A stretch of 64,000 nucleotides of DNA from Neisseria flavescens (lineage in GTDB: Bacteria > Pseudomonadota > Gammaproteobacteria > Burkholderiales > Neisseriaceae). The notes beneath the pieces were generated by a model. That model was not told where the DNA came from. It worked only from the letters and a program-made list of their open reading frames with translations, and searched no databases. Made by a program: the position numbers and the translations under genes. The stretch's first letter is position 1; every line of letters begins with the position of its first letter. Where the stretch lies: positions 1,364,001 through 1,428,000 of the forward strand of contig NZ_CP039886.1 of NCBI RefSeq assembly GCF_005221285.1, given 5' to 3'. Of the stretch, positions 42,882 through 51,818 are shown in pieces.

Positions 42882-43418
42882 TTATACCTCTAATCCGGGG
42901 TCAATTGAGAACAACATGGCAGTAACCAATTGTTTCACATCGTCTTCTCGACGCGCATCAATCTCAAAAACCGGTACATTAAAATTATTCTGTGCTAAAT
43001 ATTTTTGATAAACATCCACGCTTGGTAAGGATCGGATATCCATCTTCGTTACCCCTACAACCAGAGGTGCTTTTTTCAGCAACTCCCGGAATGCATCCAA
43101 GAAGAATTGCAAGTCTTTCAATGGATTGCTTCTTGTATTATCCAAAAGAAGCACCAAGCCCATACTGCCTTGGCTCAGAATTTCCCACATGAAATTAAAA
43201 CGCTCCTGACCAGGCGTACCATAAAGGTGAACCTTGGTTTCCTCATCCAAATGAATGACACCGTAGTCCATCGCCACAGTCGTGTACCCCTTGCGGACAA
43301 GTGTCATATCGGATGCGGATGCATCGGTTTGAACCGGTAGTTCATCAGATAAAGCTGAAATTGCAGTGGTTTTACCTACGCCAACAGGACCGGTAAAGAT
43401 AATTTTATTTTCTTTCAT
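42882..43418 (-). CDS. Ras-like small GTPase (MglA-related)
   Basis: The 178-residue protein has the P-loop GPVGVGKT (residues 10-17), the switch II motif YGTPGQERF (66-74) and the specificity motif TKMD (124-127, in place of NKXD). The order and length are those of bacterial Ras-like GTPases such as MglA, which mark cell poles and control type IV pili. It is the centre of a cluster with two roadblock-type proteins (41840, 42239), a pseudo-receiver (43429) and a FimV-like protein (44556). Confidence 0.87.
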   Translation of the reverse strand: MKENKIIFTGPVGVGKTTAISALSDELPVQTDASASDMTLVRKGYTTVAMDYGVIHLDEETKVHLYGTPGQERFNFMWEILSQGSMGLVLLLDNTRSNPLKDLQFFLDAFRELLKKAPLVVGVTKMDIRSLPSVDVYQKYLAQNNFNVPVFEIDARREDDVKQLVTAMLFSIDPGLEV

Positions 43419-43428
43419 GACGTGTCCT

Positions 43429-44535
43429 TTACGATTTTCCCAGCAACTTACGCATCAAGCGTTGCAACAGGCCGCGAGGTTGTTCTTTCGACGGACCGGC
43501 AATTTTTTGAGCCTCTTTGCTCATTGCTGTTTCAGGTACGTCTTTGCTATTCACATCAATCTGTTCGTTCAACGAAGGCGTATTGTTCGCATCAGTTGCA
43601 AACTCTGTATCTGTCGCCAAAAAGCCTGTCATATATGTTGCCGATAAATAGTTCAAAATATCAGGCATTTCTAAAGGCATGACTTTATAGAGGATGTTCA
43701 GATTAACAGATGTTTTCGTCAGAAATGCCGACAAACGCATAGATTCCGGAACATGTGCCAAACGGGTTAAGTTTGGCCAACGCTTGAGTGTAAAGACAGT
43801 TTGTGGCGTCATCGGATAAATCAGACGGCCTGATGCAGTCCAAATAGCCATTTGCCACAAGCATGACATAATGGTGACTTTGGCTTTTTCTTTCCATTGA
43901 GGATTATCAGGGACAGCCTTACACACGACAGCCAAGTTATCGTTCTTACACAATTTCTCCAACTCATTGGCACTGACTGTCAACAGTACTCGCTGGATAC
44001 TAGGAAACACGATTAATATCGGCTTGCCTTCATGCAAGACAGCAATATCTTGGTGTCCTTGACTGGCAAATTTCAGTGCGCCCAATAAGCCTTTATTTGG
44101 ATTAAATCGGCGAATGGTTGCTTTTCTTGTGCCATCTGAATTTGATTGTCTTTTATTCTCTTCAGCCGCTTGTTGTTCAGACGGCTCAAAAACATTGCCG
44201 CCTTGAGCCAGGCTGCGCAAAACAGGAAACAAGGTATCGAATTTGACCGGCTTAGCCAAATAAGGAGTCGTTACTGTCGGCAACTCGGAAGAAAACATAG
44301 CCACAGGTACTTCCGGATAAGTTTTCTTCGACTCTTTCCAAGCTTCTACACCTGCCGGAGTATCGGTATCAACCAATACCAAATCCGGTTTTTCATCAGA
44401 ACCAGGAGAAACGATGACGTAATTCGTCGTATTGTGCATTTTAAATGCCATACGGAATACCGCCTGCTGTTGCTCACCCATCTCCTGTAACATAACCCGT
44501 ATGGTTTTAATTTTTGGTAAATGATTATTCATCAC
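43429..44535 (-). CDS. Pseudo-receiver protein of the GTPase cluster
   Basis: The 368-residue protein has an N-terminal domain (about 5-115) with a response-regulator-like pattern: DLVLVDTDTP (strand and acidic pocket), VPVAMFSS and YLAKPVKFDTLFPVLR. The phospho-acceptor is not clearly conserved, so it is probably a pseudo-receiver. The rest (about 150-310) has the hydrophobic pattern of a second globular domain, and the C-terminus ends in RGLLQRLMRKLLGKS, possibly amphipathic. It is 20 bases after the FimV-like gene and 10 bases before the GTPase. Confidence 0.65.
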   Translation of the reverse strand: MMNNHLPKIKTIRVMLQEMGEQQQAVFRMAFKMHNTTNYVIVSPGSDEKPDLVLVDTDTPAGVEAWKESKKTYPEVPVAMFSSELPTVTTPYLAKPVKFDTLFPVLRSLAQGGNVFEPSEQQAAEENKRQSNSDGTRKATIRRFNPNKGLLGALKFASQGHQDIAVLHEGKPILIVFPSIQRVLLTVSANELEKLCKNDNLAVVCKAVPDNPQWKEKAKVTIMSCLWQMAIWTASGRLIYPMTPQTVFTLKRWPNLTRLAHVPESMRLSAFLTKTSVNLNILYKVMPLEMPDILNYLSATYMTGFLATDTEFATDANNTPSLNEQIDVNSKDVPETAMSKEAQKIAGPSKEQPRGLLQRLMRKLLGKS

Positions 44536-44555
44536 TCGTACTTTCTACGATTATC

Positions 44556-45998
44556 TTATTTTTTTGAATATTGGTTCATTCGTTGCAAGAGACGGCTCAT
44601 TGCCAAGACAACCTCTTCAGGCAGGCTGACAACACGTTCACGCAACAAGCGCAGAAATTGTTCCAAACGTCCCCAATCTTCAACGCGTTCGTACAAATCA
44701 AACAAGATAATGTACAACTGCGATTCTTGAGGATACTGCAAAACAGCCTGCTCCAAAGTACCGATGGCCAAATCCAACTGACCGTAGGCCAACAAAGATT
44801 CCACTTCTTTCAAAGCTTCATCAGCAGGCGAAGAGCTGGCGCTGATAACCGAAGAGTCTTTTTGAACCAACTCACGATATTTGGCTTTCATCTGCAAAGA
44901 ACTGGGCTGAATATAACCGCGCTTTAAGCCAATCTCTTTAATTTGCTGTTCAGACGGCCCTTTTTCCAAATCATCAAAAACTTCGTGATAACCAAGGCTA
45001 TAACCCCAACCAAGCATACGTTCTTTTACTTGACGACCATATTGACCCAAAGAGTGGTAAAGCTTCCACAGATGCTTGGCAAACTGCCCTACTTCTTCAT
45101 TCTGATAATCCAGACGCAAGGCATCGATAATGAGACCAGCAGGCTTCGCAGAAGTTTGGATTGCTTTGTTGTATTGATGCAAAGCAGTCTCGTAGCTGAT
45201 CTTGTCTTTCAGGATTTTTGCACTACGCTCCGGTTTGGCAAAACCAATAACCGCACCCATCTCTTCAGGGCTGATTTCGCCAAAATCTTTCTTGCCTAAT
45301 ACGATAGGCGCACGTTTGCCCATGCCTGGAACGACAATGCGCTCAACCGAGTCGTTCTCAAAGGCAATATGCTCGTCGGAAGCAACTTCCAAACCGCTTT
45401 GTTCGCCAATTTGACGGTCCACTTCCTGCATATTCCAACCAAGATGATGCTCGGCAAAAACACGCAGGCGCAGGTTAGTAGAATCCAAAGCCAGACCGGC
45501 TTTCAGGTATTCGGCTACGCTGTCTTCAGAAAGGGAAGCACTATGACGCTCAAGCGTATCCGCCAGCATATCGATATTGCCGACACGCAGATTCAAACCG
45601 ATTAATTCATGAACCAGTTTTTCCGGAGCGCCGTCTTCCAAAGTATTGAGATAACCGGACAAAGACTCCGCTGCTTTGCTCTCATAGCCAAACTGTTTAT
45701 AAACCTGATATTCGGTCAACGGATCGACTTCTTGTGCGGAAACAGAAGCTGTTGCATCATTTGAGCCGCTTCCACCCCATTCCCAGTCTTGATTATCCGC
45801 ATTGGAAACTGTCTGGTTGACTTTCTCAATCCAGTCGTTTCCATCCTCAGAGGAGGCTGTATGAGTAGCAGATGTACGGCCGCTTTTTGATGCATGTGCG
45901 CTTTGTTTGTCTGAATTGTTACTTTGTTTACGACGAACAAAAAACAACACCAGTAAAAAAAGCACCAGCAAAAAAATAATTAAAAGTTGATAGTTCAA
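44556..45998 (-). CDS. FimV-like membrane protein with TPR-type repeats
   Basis: The protein starts with one membrane helix (LLIIFLLVLFLLVLFFV) followed by RRK, then a Ser-rich linker and TPR-like helical repeats (about 90-200 and 400-480). This layout is like the FimV cytoplasmic part, a polar scaffold for type IV pili. I place the start at TTG 45998, which follows GGAGGTGTTC, in place of ATG 46031, which has no ribosome site and adds polar residues before the helix. It is the first gene of the GTPase cluster. Confidence 0.68.
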   Translation of the reverse strand: MNYQLLIIFLLVLFLLVLFFVRRKQSNNSDKQSAHASKSGRTSATHTASSEDGNDWIEKVNQTVSNADNQDWEWGGSGSNDATASVSAQEVDPLTEYQVYKQFGYESKAAESLSGYLNTLEDGAPEKLVHELIGLNLRVGNIDMLADTLERHSASLSEDSVAEYLKAGLALDSTNLRLRVFAEHHLGWNMQEVDRQIGEQSGLEVASDEHIAFENDSVERIVVPGMGKRAPIVLGKKDFGEISPEEMGAVIGFAKPERSAKILKDKISYETALHQYNKAIQTSAKPAGLIIDALRLDYQNEEVGQFAKHLWKLYHSLGQYGRQVKERMLGWGYSLGYHEVFDDLEKGPSEQQIKEIGLKRGYIQPSSLQMKAKYRELVQKDSSVISASSSPADEALKEVESLLAYGQLDLAIGTLEQAVLQYPQESQLYIILFDLYERVEDWGRLEQFLRLLRERVVSLPEEVVLAMSRLLQRMNQYSKK

Positions 45999-46178
45999 GA
46001 ACACCTCCCGGTCTTGTGCTGCAAACTGCATTTATTAACATCTGTTGCCTTACACGCAACTTCAACGTTATTAATTCCCCAAACGAATGATGATAACATG
46101 AATGCACTCATTTTTACATTAAAAACCCTACTCACATAAAGGACTTGATACCAATTTAGAACCTGTATTCACAAACAA

Positions 46179-46661
46179 CTATTTGATAAATTTTAATATT
46201 TGTGAAATATACCCTAGTTTGACAAAATTTTCAGCAGATAAATTCGTCTGCTCAAAATCTTTTGCCAAACGTCGAGACCAACCCAACCATGCAAACGTTC
46301 GTTCTACAATCCAACGTTTGGGCAGAATATGCCAAGAAATATCTTGAATTTTCTTTGAAATCTCAACAGTTAAACCCAATTGCTCCGATACTTCGCGCTC
46401 AAATGTATTCCGATAACCTGCGTCTGCACAGAAACCTTTTAAACCCGGATAGGTCTCAAACGCTTTTTTTGCTACAAAAATACCTGCTTTTGTGTCATGA
46501 ATATTGGCTGCATGAACCACAACAGACAATAGGTTACCCAACGTATCAACAGCTATATGTCGCTTACGGCCTTTGATTTTTTTACCTCCGTCAAAACCTT
46601 TATCATGTGCGCCGGAAGCTGTTTTGACACTTTGCGAATCAATAATGGCATAAGTCGGCAT
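46179..46661 (-). CDS. IS5-family transposase, C-terminal part
   Basis: The frame gives the catalytic part of the DDE transposase: AIIDSQSVKTA (first Asp), GRKRHIAVDTLGN, GFCADAGYRN (second Asp) and RWIVERTFAWLGWSRRLAKD (the Glu with Y/R-like signature). It has no independent ribosome site that I can see and is made by a -1 shift from the upstream frame at 46679-46942. Confidence 0.85.
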   Translation of the reverse strand: MPTYAIIDSQSVKTASGAHDKGFDGGKKIKGRKRHIAVDTLGNLLSVVVHAANIHDTKAGIFVAKKAFETYPGLKGFCADAGYRNTFEREVSEQLGLTVEISKKIQDISWHILPKRWIVERTFAWLGWSRRLAKDFEQTNLSAENFVKLGYISQILKFIK

Positions 46662-46678
46662 CGCTTGTTTTTGATGGA

Positions 46679-46942
46679 TTAAACGTTTTTTTGAACCAAT
46701 GCCAAAAGAATCCTATCCCATAAGCCTGATTGGTTGGCTCTGCGATAGAAACTCCATACGGTCGGATAAGGTGGAAAATCATTGGGCAGCATACGCCATT
46801 GGCAACCTGTTTTGGTAATGTACAAAACGGCATTCACTAATTTGCGTTTATCCCATTTGTAGTGGCGTAGCCGGTTAAAATGTGGCTCAATCGCTTGCCA
46901 TTGGGCATCTGTTAAGTCTGTTGGGTAGGATTTCCTAGTCAT
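46679..46942 (-). CDS. IS5-family transposase, N-terminal part
   Basis: The 87-residue ORF has the DUF4096 N-terminal domain (YPTDLTDAQWQAIEPHF, then GCQWRMLPNDFPPYPTVWSF), the DNA-binding part of IS427-group transposases. It stops just after A7, where a -1 frameshift would continue into the catalytic frame with KKRLIHQKQAMPTY. Confidence 0.85.
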   Translation of the reverse strand: MTRKSYPTDLTDAQWQAIEPHFNRLRHYKWDKRKLVNAVLYITKTGCQWRMLPNDFPPYPTVWSFYRRANQSGLWDRILLALVQKNV

Positions 46943-46976
46943 AAAGATATTTTATCATTTTTGTGAATACAGGTTC

Positions 46977-48302
46977 TTACAACTCAAACACACCGATAGA
47001 TTCAACATGTGAGGTTTGCGCAAACATATTCATGATTCCTGCCGCCTTAAACTTATAGCCCTTATCAACCAAGACACCGGCATCTCGTGCAAATGTTGAT
47101 GGATTACACGAAACATACACTATCTTCTGAGGCAAAAACGGTTTGTGTAGCGATTTGACAACAGCATAAGCCCCGTTTCTCGGCGGATCCAGCAACATCT
47201 TGTCAAATTGCCCCCACGACTCAACAATCTTTTCATCGGTATCGAATAAGTCTGCGACAGAAAACGTTATATTCTCAGCACAACGATTCAGGCGTGCATT
47301 TTCCCTTGCCCTATCGACCAAATAATCGGCGCCTTCAATACCGACAACCGATGCGCCACTTTTTGCCAGCGGCAAACTGAAATTACCCAAACCGCAAAAC
47401 AGATCGGCAATCCGTTCCCCTTTTTGAGGATTTAAAAGCCTAACAGCCCTTGCCACCATCACTTCGTTCAGCTGCGCATTAATCTGCGTAAAGTCACCGG
47501 GTTTGTAAGGCATTTCCACATCAAATTGAGCAAAAGTATAGTTCAGGGCAGGCGCGTTCTCAGGATAAAACGGCAAGGACTCGGCATGATCTTGCAGCCA
47601 TATTTGCCATGCCTTTTCAGCACCCGACAATATCTTATCAAACCAATTACGCAATTCGCTTAATATTTGTCCAAACGGTTGATTTACGAAACGAATGTTG
47701 AGCACCGTCACATTTTTTCCGCAATAAAACTCAACAAATTTCACTTTTACACCGTCATCATGCAGCTTTTGCAGCAAATTACGGACATCAGGCAATCTAT
47801 CGGACACATGTTTAGGCAAAATCTGGCAATGGCGGATATTGACGACATCATGGCTTTTTTTGGCCTGAAAACCGAGTTTCAGACGGCCTTGCTTATCCAC
47901 CGAAACACTCAAACGTGCTCTATCGCGATAATACCAGGAGTAACCATATAAAGGGGATAAAATTATTCCCGGCTTGACCTTACCTATCCGTTCCAACTGC
48001 TCTTCCAAAATCCGTTGCTTTAACGCAACTTGTGCTCCGAAAGAAACATGTTGAAGTGAACAGCCGCCACATGTATCAAAATAGCAACATGCGGGCTCGA
48101 CACGTTCGGAAGAAGCCTTCAAAACCTTTTCAACTTGAGCCTCGGCAAACTGCTTTTTCTCTTTATGTATGACAAACGTTACACGTTCTCCAGGCAGCGC
48201 ACCGCCGATAAATACAGTCTTCCCATCGACTCTGGCAACACCCCTGCCCTCATAATCCAAAGAAAAAACTTCCGTCTCTTGATACTGTTCTTTCACACCC
48301 AT
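46977..48302 (-). CDS. rlmD: 23S rRNA (uracil-1939-C5)-methyltransferase RlmD
   Basis: The 441-residue protein has an N-terminal TRAM domain, a [4Fe-4S] cluster motif (CCYFDTCGGCSLQH), the SAM-binding ADLFCGLGNFSLPLA and the catalytic Cys in VYVSCNPSTFARD. It makes m5U at 1939 of 23S rRNA. The stop codon coincides with the target duplication of the IS element at 46159-46976, so the C-terminus is preserved. A DUS lies inside the gene near 47879. Confidence 0.95.
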   Translation of the reverse strand: MGVKEQYQETEVFSLDYEGRGVARVDGKTVFIGGALPGERVTFVIHKEKKQFAEAQVEKVLKASSERVEPACCYFDTCGGCSLQHVSFGAQVALKQRILEEQLERIGKVKPGIILSPLYGYSWYYRDRARLSVSVDKQGRLKLGFQAKKSHDVVNIRHCQILPKHVSDRLPDVRNLLQKLHDDGVKVKFVEFYCGKNVTVLNIRFVNQPFGQILSELRNWFDKILSGAEKAWQIWLQDHAESLPFYPENAPALNYTFAQFDVEMPYKPGDFTQINAQLNEVMVARAVRLLNPQKGERIADLFCGLGNFSLPLAKSGASVVGIEGADYLVDRARENARLNRCAENITFSVADLFDTDEKIVESWGQFDKMLLDPPRNGAYAVVKSLHKPFLPQKIVYVSCNPSTFARDAGVLVDKGYKFKAAGIMNMFAQTSHVESIGVFEL

Positions 48303-48441
48303 ACCGTTTCCGTCACTCAGCCGCTACCCGACCGTTTGACTGTCTTCCAATACCGAAAGCGCATATTTTCTCACAAAAACACAGAGTTTCAGGTATCATG
48401 CGCCAAAAACTTTCATTTCAAACCCTACAAAAAAAGACGAC

Positions 48442-49503
48442 ATGAAAAAAATACTGTTCGGCCTGACAGCCGCCCTTTTAACTTCAGCCGCTGCTGCAAA
48501 CACGCTTATTCCAGACGTCTCCCCCGCCTCTTCCGGACAGCACGTCGTTATCAATATTACGCAACAGCGTTTGTTCCTCTACGACAACGGCAAACTGAGC
48601 AAAATTTATCCTGTTGCCGTCGGCAAAGCCATGACCCAAACCAATCTGGGCGAACATAAAATCGGCGCAAAAGCCTACAACCCGGTTTGGCATATCCCTA
48701 AATCCATCCAAAAAGAACGCAATGACGGCGTAAAAAGCGTACCTGCCGGCCCAAATAATCCGCTGGGCCCCGTATTTGTCCGTCTTGGCGACCCTAAATT
48801 AAGCCTTGGCATTCACGGCACCAATGCCCCTGCCAGCGTACCCGGCGTCCGCAGCCATGGTTGCGTGCGCATGAAATCGCCTGACGCATTGGAATTCGCC
48901 AAAACCATCGCAACAGGTTCTCCTGCCTCCGTTATCTACCAAATGGCAAGCCTGAACGAAGATGCCAACCAAAACTTGTGGCTGGCTGCCTATCGTGACC
49001 CATACGACAAGAAAAACCTTGATACGGCTGCCCTGAAAAAAAGCATTGCCGCCTGGGCAAAAGCGCACGGTAAAACCATTCCTGCCGCTCGTGTGGATGC
49101 AATCCTGAAAGGACGCACCGGTGCAGCAAACTGTCTGACCTGCGCCAAAGGCGTGAAACTCAAATCGCCTTTGAAATCTTTGGCATGGACCAGCGGCACG
49201 GATGCTTACAGCAAACCTAAAGTCATGCCGAAACCGGCTCCTGCTAAAGATATGGTATTGCCTCAAGGCACTGAAATCGAAGTCGATGCTACCGACGATA
49301 CAAACAAGGCAGCATCCGAACCGAAACAAAGCGTTCGTCCGACTCCGGTGCAACCGGCAAAACCTGTTGCCAAACCGGCAACCACTCCGGCCGATACTCC
49401 TGCTTCTGCTCCTAAAGCCGCTTCCGAACCGGCTACTGCCCCTGCCTCTTCTCCAGTGAAAGATGCTCCGGCAAGCAGCGAACCGGTAGATTTGTTGTTC
49501 TAA
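48442..49503 (+). CDS. L,D-transpeptidase (YkuD domain) with C-terminal Pro/Ala tail
   Basis: The 353-residue precursor has a signal peptide (LLTSAAAANTLIPD, cleaved near residue 19) and a YkuD domain (about 30-165) with the catalytic HGTNAPASVPGVRSHGCVRM, in which Cys141 is the nucleophile. A middle region with GRTGAANCLTC follows. The last 80 residues are a low-complexity Pro/Ala/Ser/Lys tail (PVAKPATTPADTPASAPKAA). By family it forms 3-3 cross-links or attaches proteins to peptidoglycan. It is followed by a DUS hairpin and prophage 2. Confidence 0.87.
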   Translation: MKKILFGLTAALLTSAAAANTLIPDVSPASSGQHVVINITQQRLFLYDNGKLSKIYPVAVGKAMTQTNLGEHKIGAKAYNPVWHIPKSIQKERNDGVKSVPAGPNNPLGPVFVRLGDPKLSLGIHGTNAPASVPGVRSHGCVRMKSPDALEFAKTIATGSPASVIYQMASLNEDANQNLWLAAYRDPYDKKNLDTAALKKSIAAWAKAHGKTIPAARVDAILKGRTGAANCLTCAKGVKLKSPLKSLAWTSGTDAYSKPKVMPKPAPAKDMVLPQGTEIEVDATDDTNKAASEPKQSVRPTPVQPAKPVAKPATTPADTPASAPKAASEPATAPASSPVKDAPASSEPVDLLF

Positions 49504-49523
49504 GCAGAACAAAATACATAGCC

Positions 49524-49558
49524 AAAGGCCGTCTGAAATGAATTTTTCAGACGGCCTT
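49524..49558. terminator. DUS inverted-pair terminator of the L,D-transpeptidase gene
   Basis: AAGGCCGTCTGAAAT and ATTTTTCAGACGGCCTT pair, about 20 bases past the stop. Its last TT is at the left border of prophage 2. Confidence 0.8.
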
Positions 49559-49600
49559 ATATATTGCGTTCCATCAGGGGCGCATATTCTTAATTCTTGT

Positions 49601-49633
49601 AAAGCCCCTTAACTAAGCCAGTGAAGGGGCTTT
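49601..49633. other. Leader hairpin at the phage 5' end (prophage 2)
   Basis: AAAGCCCCTT and AAGGGGCTTT, the same as 38733-38765, four bases before the first phage gene. Confidence 0.6.
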
Positions 49634-49637
49634 AATC

Positions 49638-49868
49638 ATGCTTATTTTCTACACCGTAAATCCCGAACCAGTATCTTTTCCAAAGGCATATATCCTCAAA
49701 GTTTTCAAGGATATAAATGATGAATCTCAATGTGTCAAAACCCTTTGCTTTCCTATTTCCTATCCAGCTTTAAAACACAAGGCTGAAAACGCTGCAAACG
49801 AATGCGGAAGACTTTTAGTAAGGGAATTGATGAATAAGGAATATCGCCGTGAAATCTTGGGAAGATAA
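49638..49868 (+). CDS. Small leader protein of prophage 2
   Basis: The 76-residue protein is identical to the prophage 1 version over its first 31 residues and then drifts (CVKTLCFPISYPALKHKAEN against CIKTVCFPIRNPTLKQKTEN). The C-terminus overlaps rep by 20 bases. No domain is recognised. Confidence 0.65.
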   Translation: MLIFYTVNPEPVSFPKAYILKVFKDINDESQCVKTLCFPISYPALKHKAENAANECGRLLVRELMNKEYRREILGR

Positions 49869-51210
49869 ATCCGTGGCGGTGGTCGCGGATATGGCGGACG
49901 CGTCAGCGGACGGCAAGGCTGCGACAACCGCCGAAGGCTGCCCCCCTAGGCTAATAGGGGGGGAGCAAAATAAAACCCCTAATCCGAAGGGTGCGGAAAA
50001 ATCGGAGAACCAAGACTTCGAATTCGAATATTTCAGCCATTTCGTATCGGATGGAAAAGGCAAATTCATCGAAATACCGTTAAGAAGAGGAAGGGATGAC
50101 GGCGCATTTATTGACCAAATCACTTTCACGATTCACGAAGACAGTTTACCGAAAGTAACAGGTAAAGGATTGGTATCAGATACAGAATTTGTTGTGAAGT
50201 ATAGCGAGCTGTTAGAAGAAATTTTAGGTTTTGGCATTACCCAAAAACTACCGTTCAAAGGAAAGTTTTTCTACAAAAGCTGTTACCAACTAGGACCCGA
50301 TAACGTCGAATACGGAAAGGTTCATTATGGCGGTCAGCGAGAAACAATGCTGGTTGAATTGAATGGTACAGGTTGTCAGGCTGCCATACCCGGTTGGGAA
50401 AACAGACTGTATGAGTTTTTAAGTAAGTGTATACGTCCAAAAATTACCCGTGTTGATGTCGCCCATGATTTTTTCAAAGGCGAATACACACCCGATCAGG
50501 CATTACTTGATCATGATAACGGTCATTTTGACGTTCACAATATGAGGCCAAAAAGCGAATGTCGCGGTACTGCATGGCGCAATGATGATGGTAGCGGCAA
50601 AACCTTTTATGTAGGTAAACGCGGAAATTCTAAATTTACCCGCGTTTATGAGAAAGGAAAACAATTTGGCGATGTCAATAGTCCTTGGGTCAGGTTTGAA
50701 ACTGAATTTAGGGCAGGCGATATAGAAATCCCCTTAGATGTTTTGCTTTATCCCGGTTCGTATCTTGGCGGTGCTTATCCGATATGTACAGGGATATTCA
50801 AAACAGAAGCCAAGCGGATGGATGCCAAGACAGAAACAGTGAATCTATCTTTCGATCACAAACTGTTCCATGCGCGTAATCAGGTTGGAAAGATGGTTAA
50901 TTTCCTTCGTGATATAGGTTGGGATGATACAAAAATTGTCGATGAACTTGTAAAAGGCATTGAAGGTTATCCCAAAGGTTTACAACCTGAACAATACGAC
51001 TGTAGAGATCAGACACAAAAGATCCAGTATATACACGAAGAGCAAAAAGCAATTGATGATTTGAACATGCAAACATTACTTGATGATTTGCTTGATGAGA
51101 AAGAAACCGCATTCCCACAAGACAGGGAAAAACAGCACATTAAAGACATCGAACTCGAAGAAAAAATTATTTCAAATTTTTTAAACAGTAAAGGAAATTC
51201 AAATGTTTGA
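49849..51210 (+). CDS. Phage replication initiation protein (Rep) of prophage 2
   Basis: The 453-residue rolling-circle initiator is identical to the prophage 1 Rep from TAEGCPPRLIGGEQ onward; only the first 27 residues differ. The border between divergent and identical sequence marks a recombination point. It overlaps the leader ORF at its start and the probable ssDNA-binding gene at its end. Confidence 0.87.
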   Translation: MKSWEDKSVAVVADMADASADGKAATTAEGCPPRLIGGEQNKTPNPKGAEKSENQDFEFEYFSHFVSDGKGKFIEIPLRRGRDDGAFIDQITFTIHEDSLPKVTGKGLVSDTEFVVKYSELLEEILGFGITQKLPFKGKFFYKSCYQLGPDNVEYGKVHYGGQRETMLVELNGTGCQAAIPGWENRLYEFLSKCIRPKITRVDVAHDFFKGEYTPDQALLDHDNGHFDVHNMRPKSECRGTAWRNDDGSGKTFYVGKRGNSKFTRVYEKGKQFGDVNSPWVRFETEFRAGDIEIPLDVLLYPGSYLGGAYPICTGIFKTEAKRMDAKTETVNLSFDHKLFHARNQVGKMVNFLRDIGWDDTKIVDELVKGIEGYPKGLQPEQYDCRDQTQKIQYIHEEQKAIDDLNMQTLLDDLLDEKETAFPQDREKQHIKDIELEEKIISNFLNSKGNSNV

Positions 51211-51514
51211 GCAAAGCCAAGTAACCACATATTCAGCAACCTTTTTGGGCGCAAAACAATTTAAAGGCGAAATCGACGGTAACAAAATCGATTCATGCAC
51301 CGTTTTAGTAGCCAGCCCCATGCCTTCAAACGGCAATGCCGTGGGCTTTACCGCTGCAAGCATGAAATTTGGCGATAGCCATAATTTTGAAAAGCTGAAA
51401 AATCTTAAATTCCCTTGTGCGGTTGAAGTAACCGTCTCCATGGAATCAACAGGTAAAGGTCTTATTCCAAGATTGCTTGATTTCAAAGTTAAAGGCGCAA
51501 CGCCCAAAGCCTAA
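51203..51514 (+). CDS. Probable ssDNA-binding protein of prophage 2
   Basis: This 103-residue protein is identical to the one at 36852-37163 and has the same eight-base overlap with rep. Gene V-like position and size support the call; the fold cannot be proven by eye. Confidence 0.6.
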   Translation: MFEQSQVTTYSATFLGAKQFKGEIDGNKIDSCTVLVASPMPSNGNAVGFTAASMKFGDSHNFEKLKNLKFPCAVEVTVSMESTGKGLIPRLLDFKVKGATPKA

Positions 51515-51527
51515 GAAAGTCTGAATC

Positions 51528-51731
51528 ATGAGTAAGTATCAGCAAAAATTTATTGTTCAAGAACTCGAAAATCATGAATTCATCTATCCTGATCCATTCG
51601 GCGATATTGGCTTTACGCCCAACATTAAATCTGCCGGCCAATATGAAAGTTATGAAGATGCTTTCAGTTCGGCGATTGAAGAAATCGGCGGAGAATTTTT
51701 AATTTTCAGTTTTTATACAAAAGAAGATTAA
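51528..51731 (+). CDS. Conserved 67-residue phage protein (prophage 2)
   Basis: Identical to the product of 36635-36838. It is the last gene of the shared module; the GC hairpin at 51749 follows. Confidence 0.65.
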   Translation: MSKYQQKFIVQELENHEFIYPDPFGDIGFTPNIKSAGQYESYEDAFSSAIEEIGGEFLIFSFYTKED

Positions 51732-51748
51732 TTTTAAGAGGCTCTCGG

Positions 51749-51781
51749 CGGGCGGTCTCTAAAACCTTCACATAGCCCGCA
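51749..51781 (+). other. Conserved phage hairpin before the coat gene (prophage 2)
   Basis: GCGGGC and GCCCGC around a 21-base loop, the same as at 36586-36618 in prophage 1. Downstream of it the two phages stop matching. Confidence 0.5.
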
Positions 51782-51818
51782 AACACATTTTTTTAAACAT
51801 TTCGTAAAGGAAAACATC

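Larger units (their letters stand above)
46159..46976 (-). mobile_element. IS5-family (IS427/IS1031-like) insertion sequence
   Basis: The 818-bp element has perfect terminal repeats GAACCTGTATTCACAAA and TTTGTGAATACAGGTTC and a TTA target duplication (46156-46158 and 46977-46979). It carries a split DDE transposase joined by an A7 slippage site at 46686-46692. The right TTA is at the same time the complement of the rlmD stop codon. Confidence 0.93.

Noticed and set aside
46639..46833. 64-residue third-frame reading in the IS5 element
   Set aside because: It overlaps the N-terminal transposase frame, and the A7 slip leads to the catalytic frame, not to this one.
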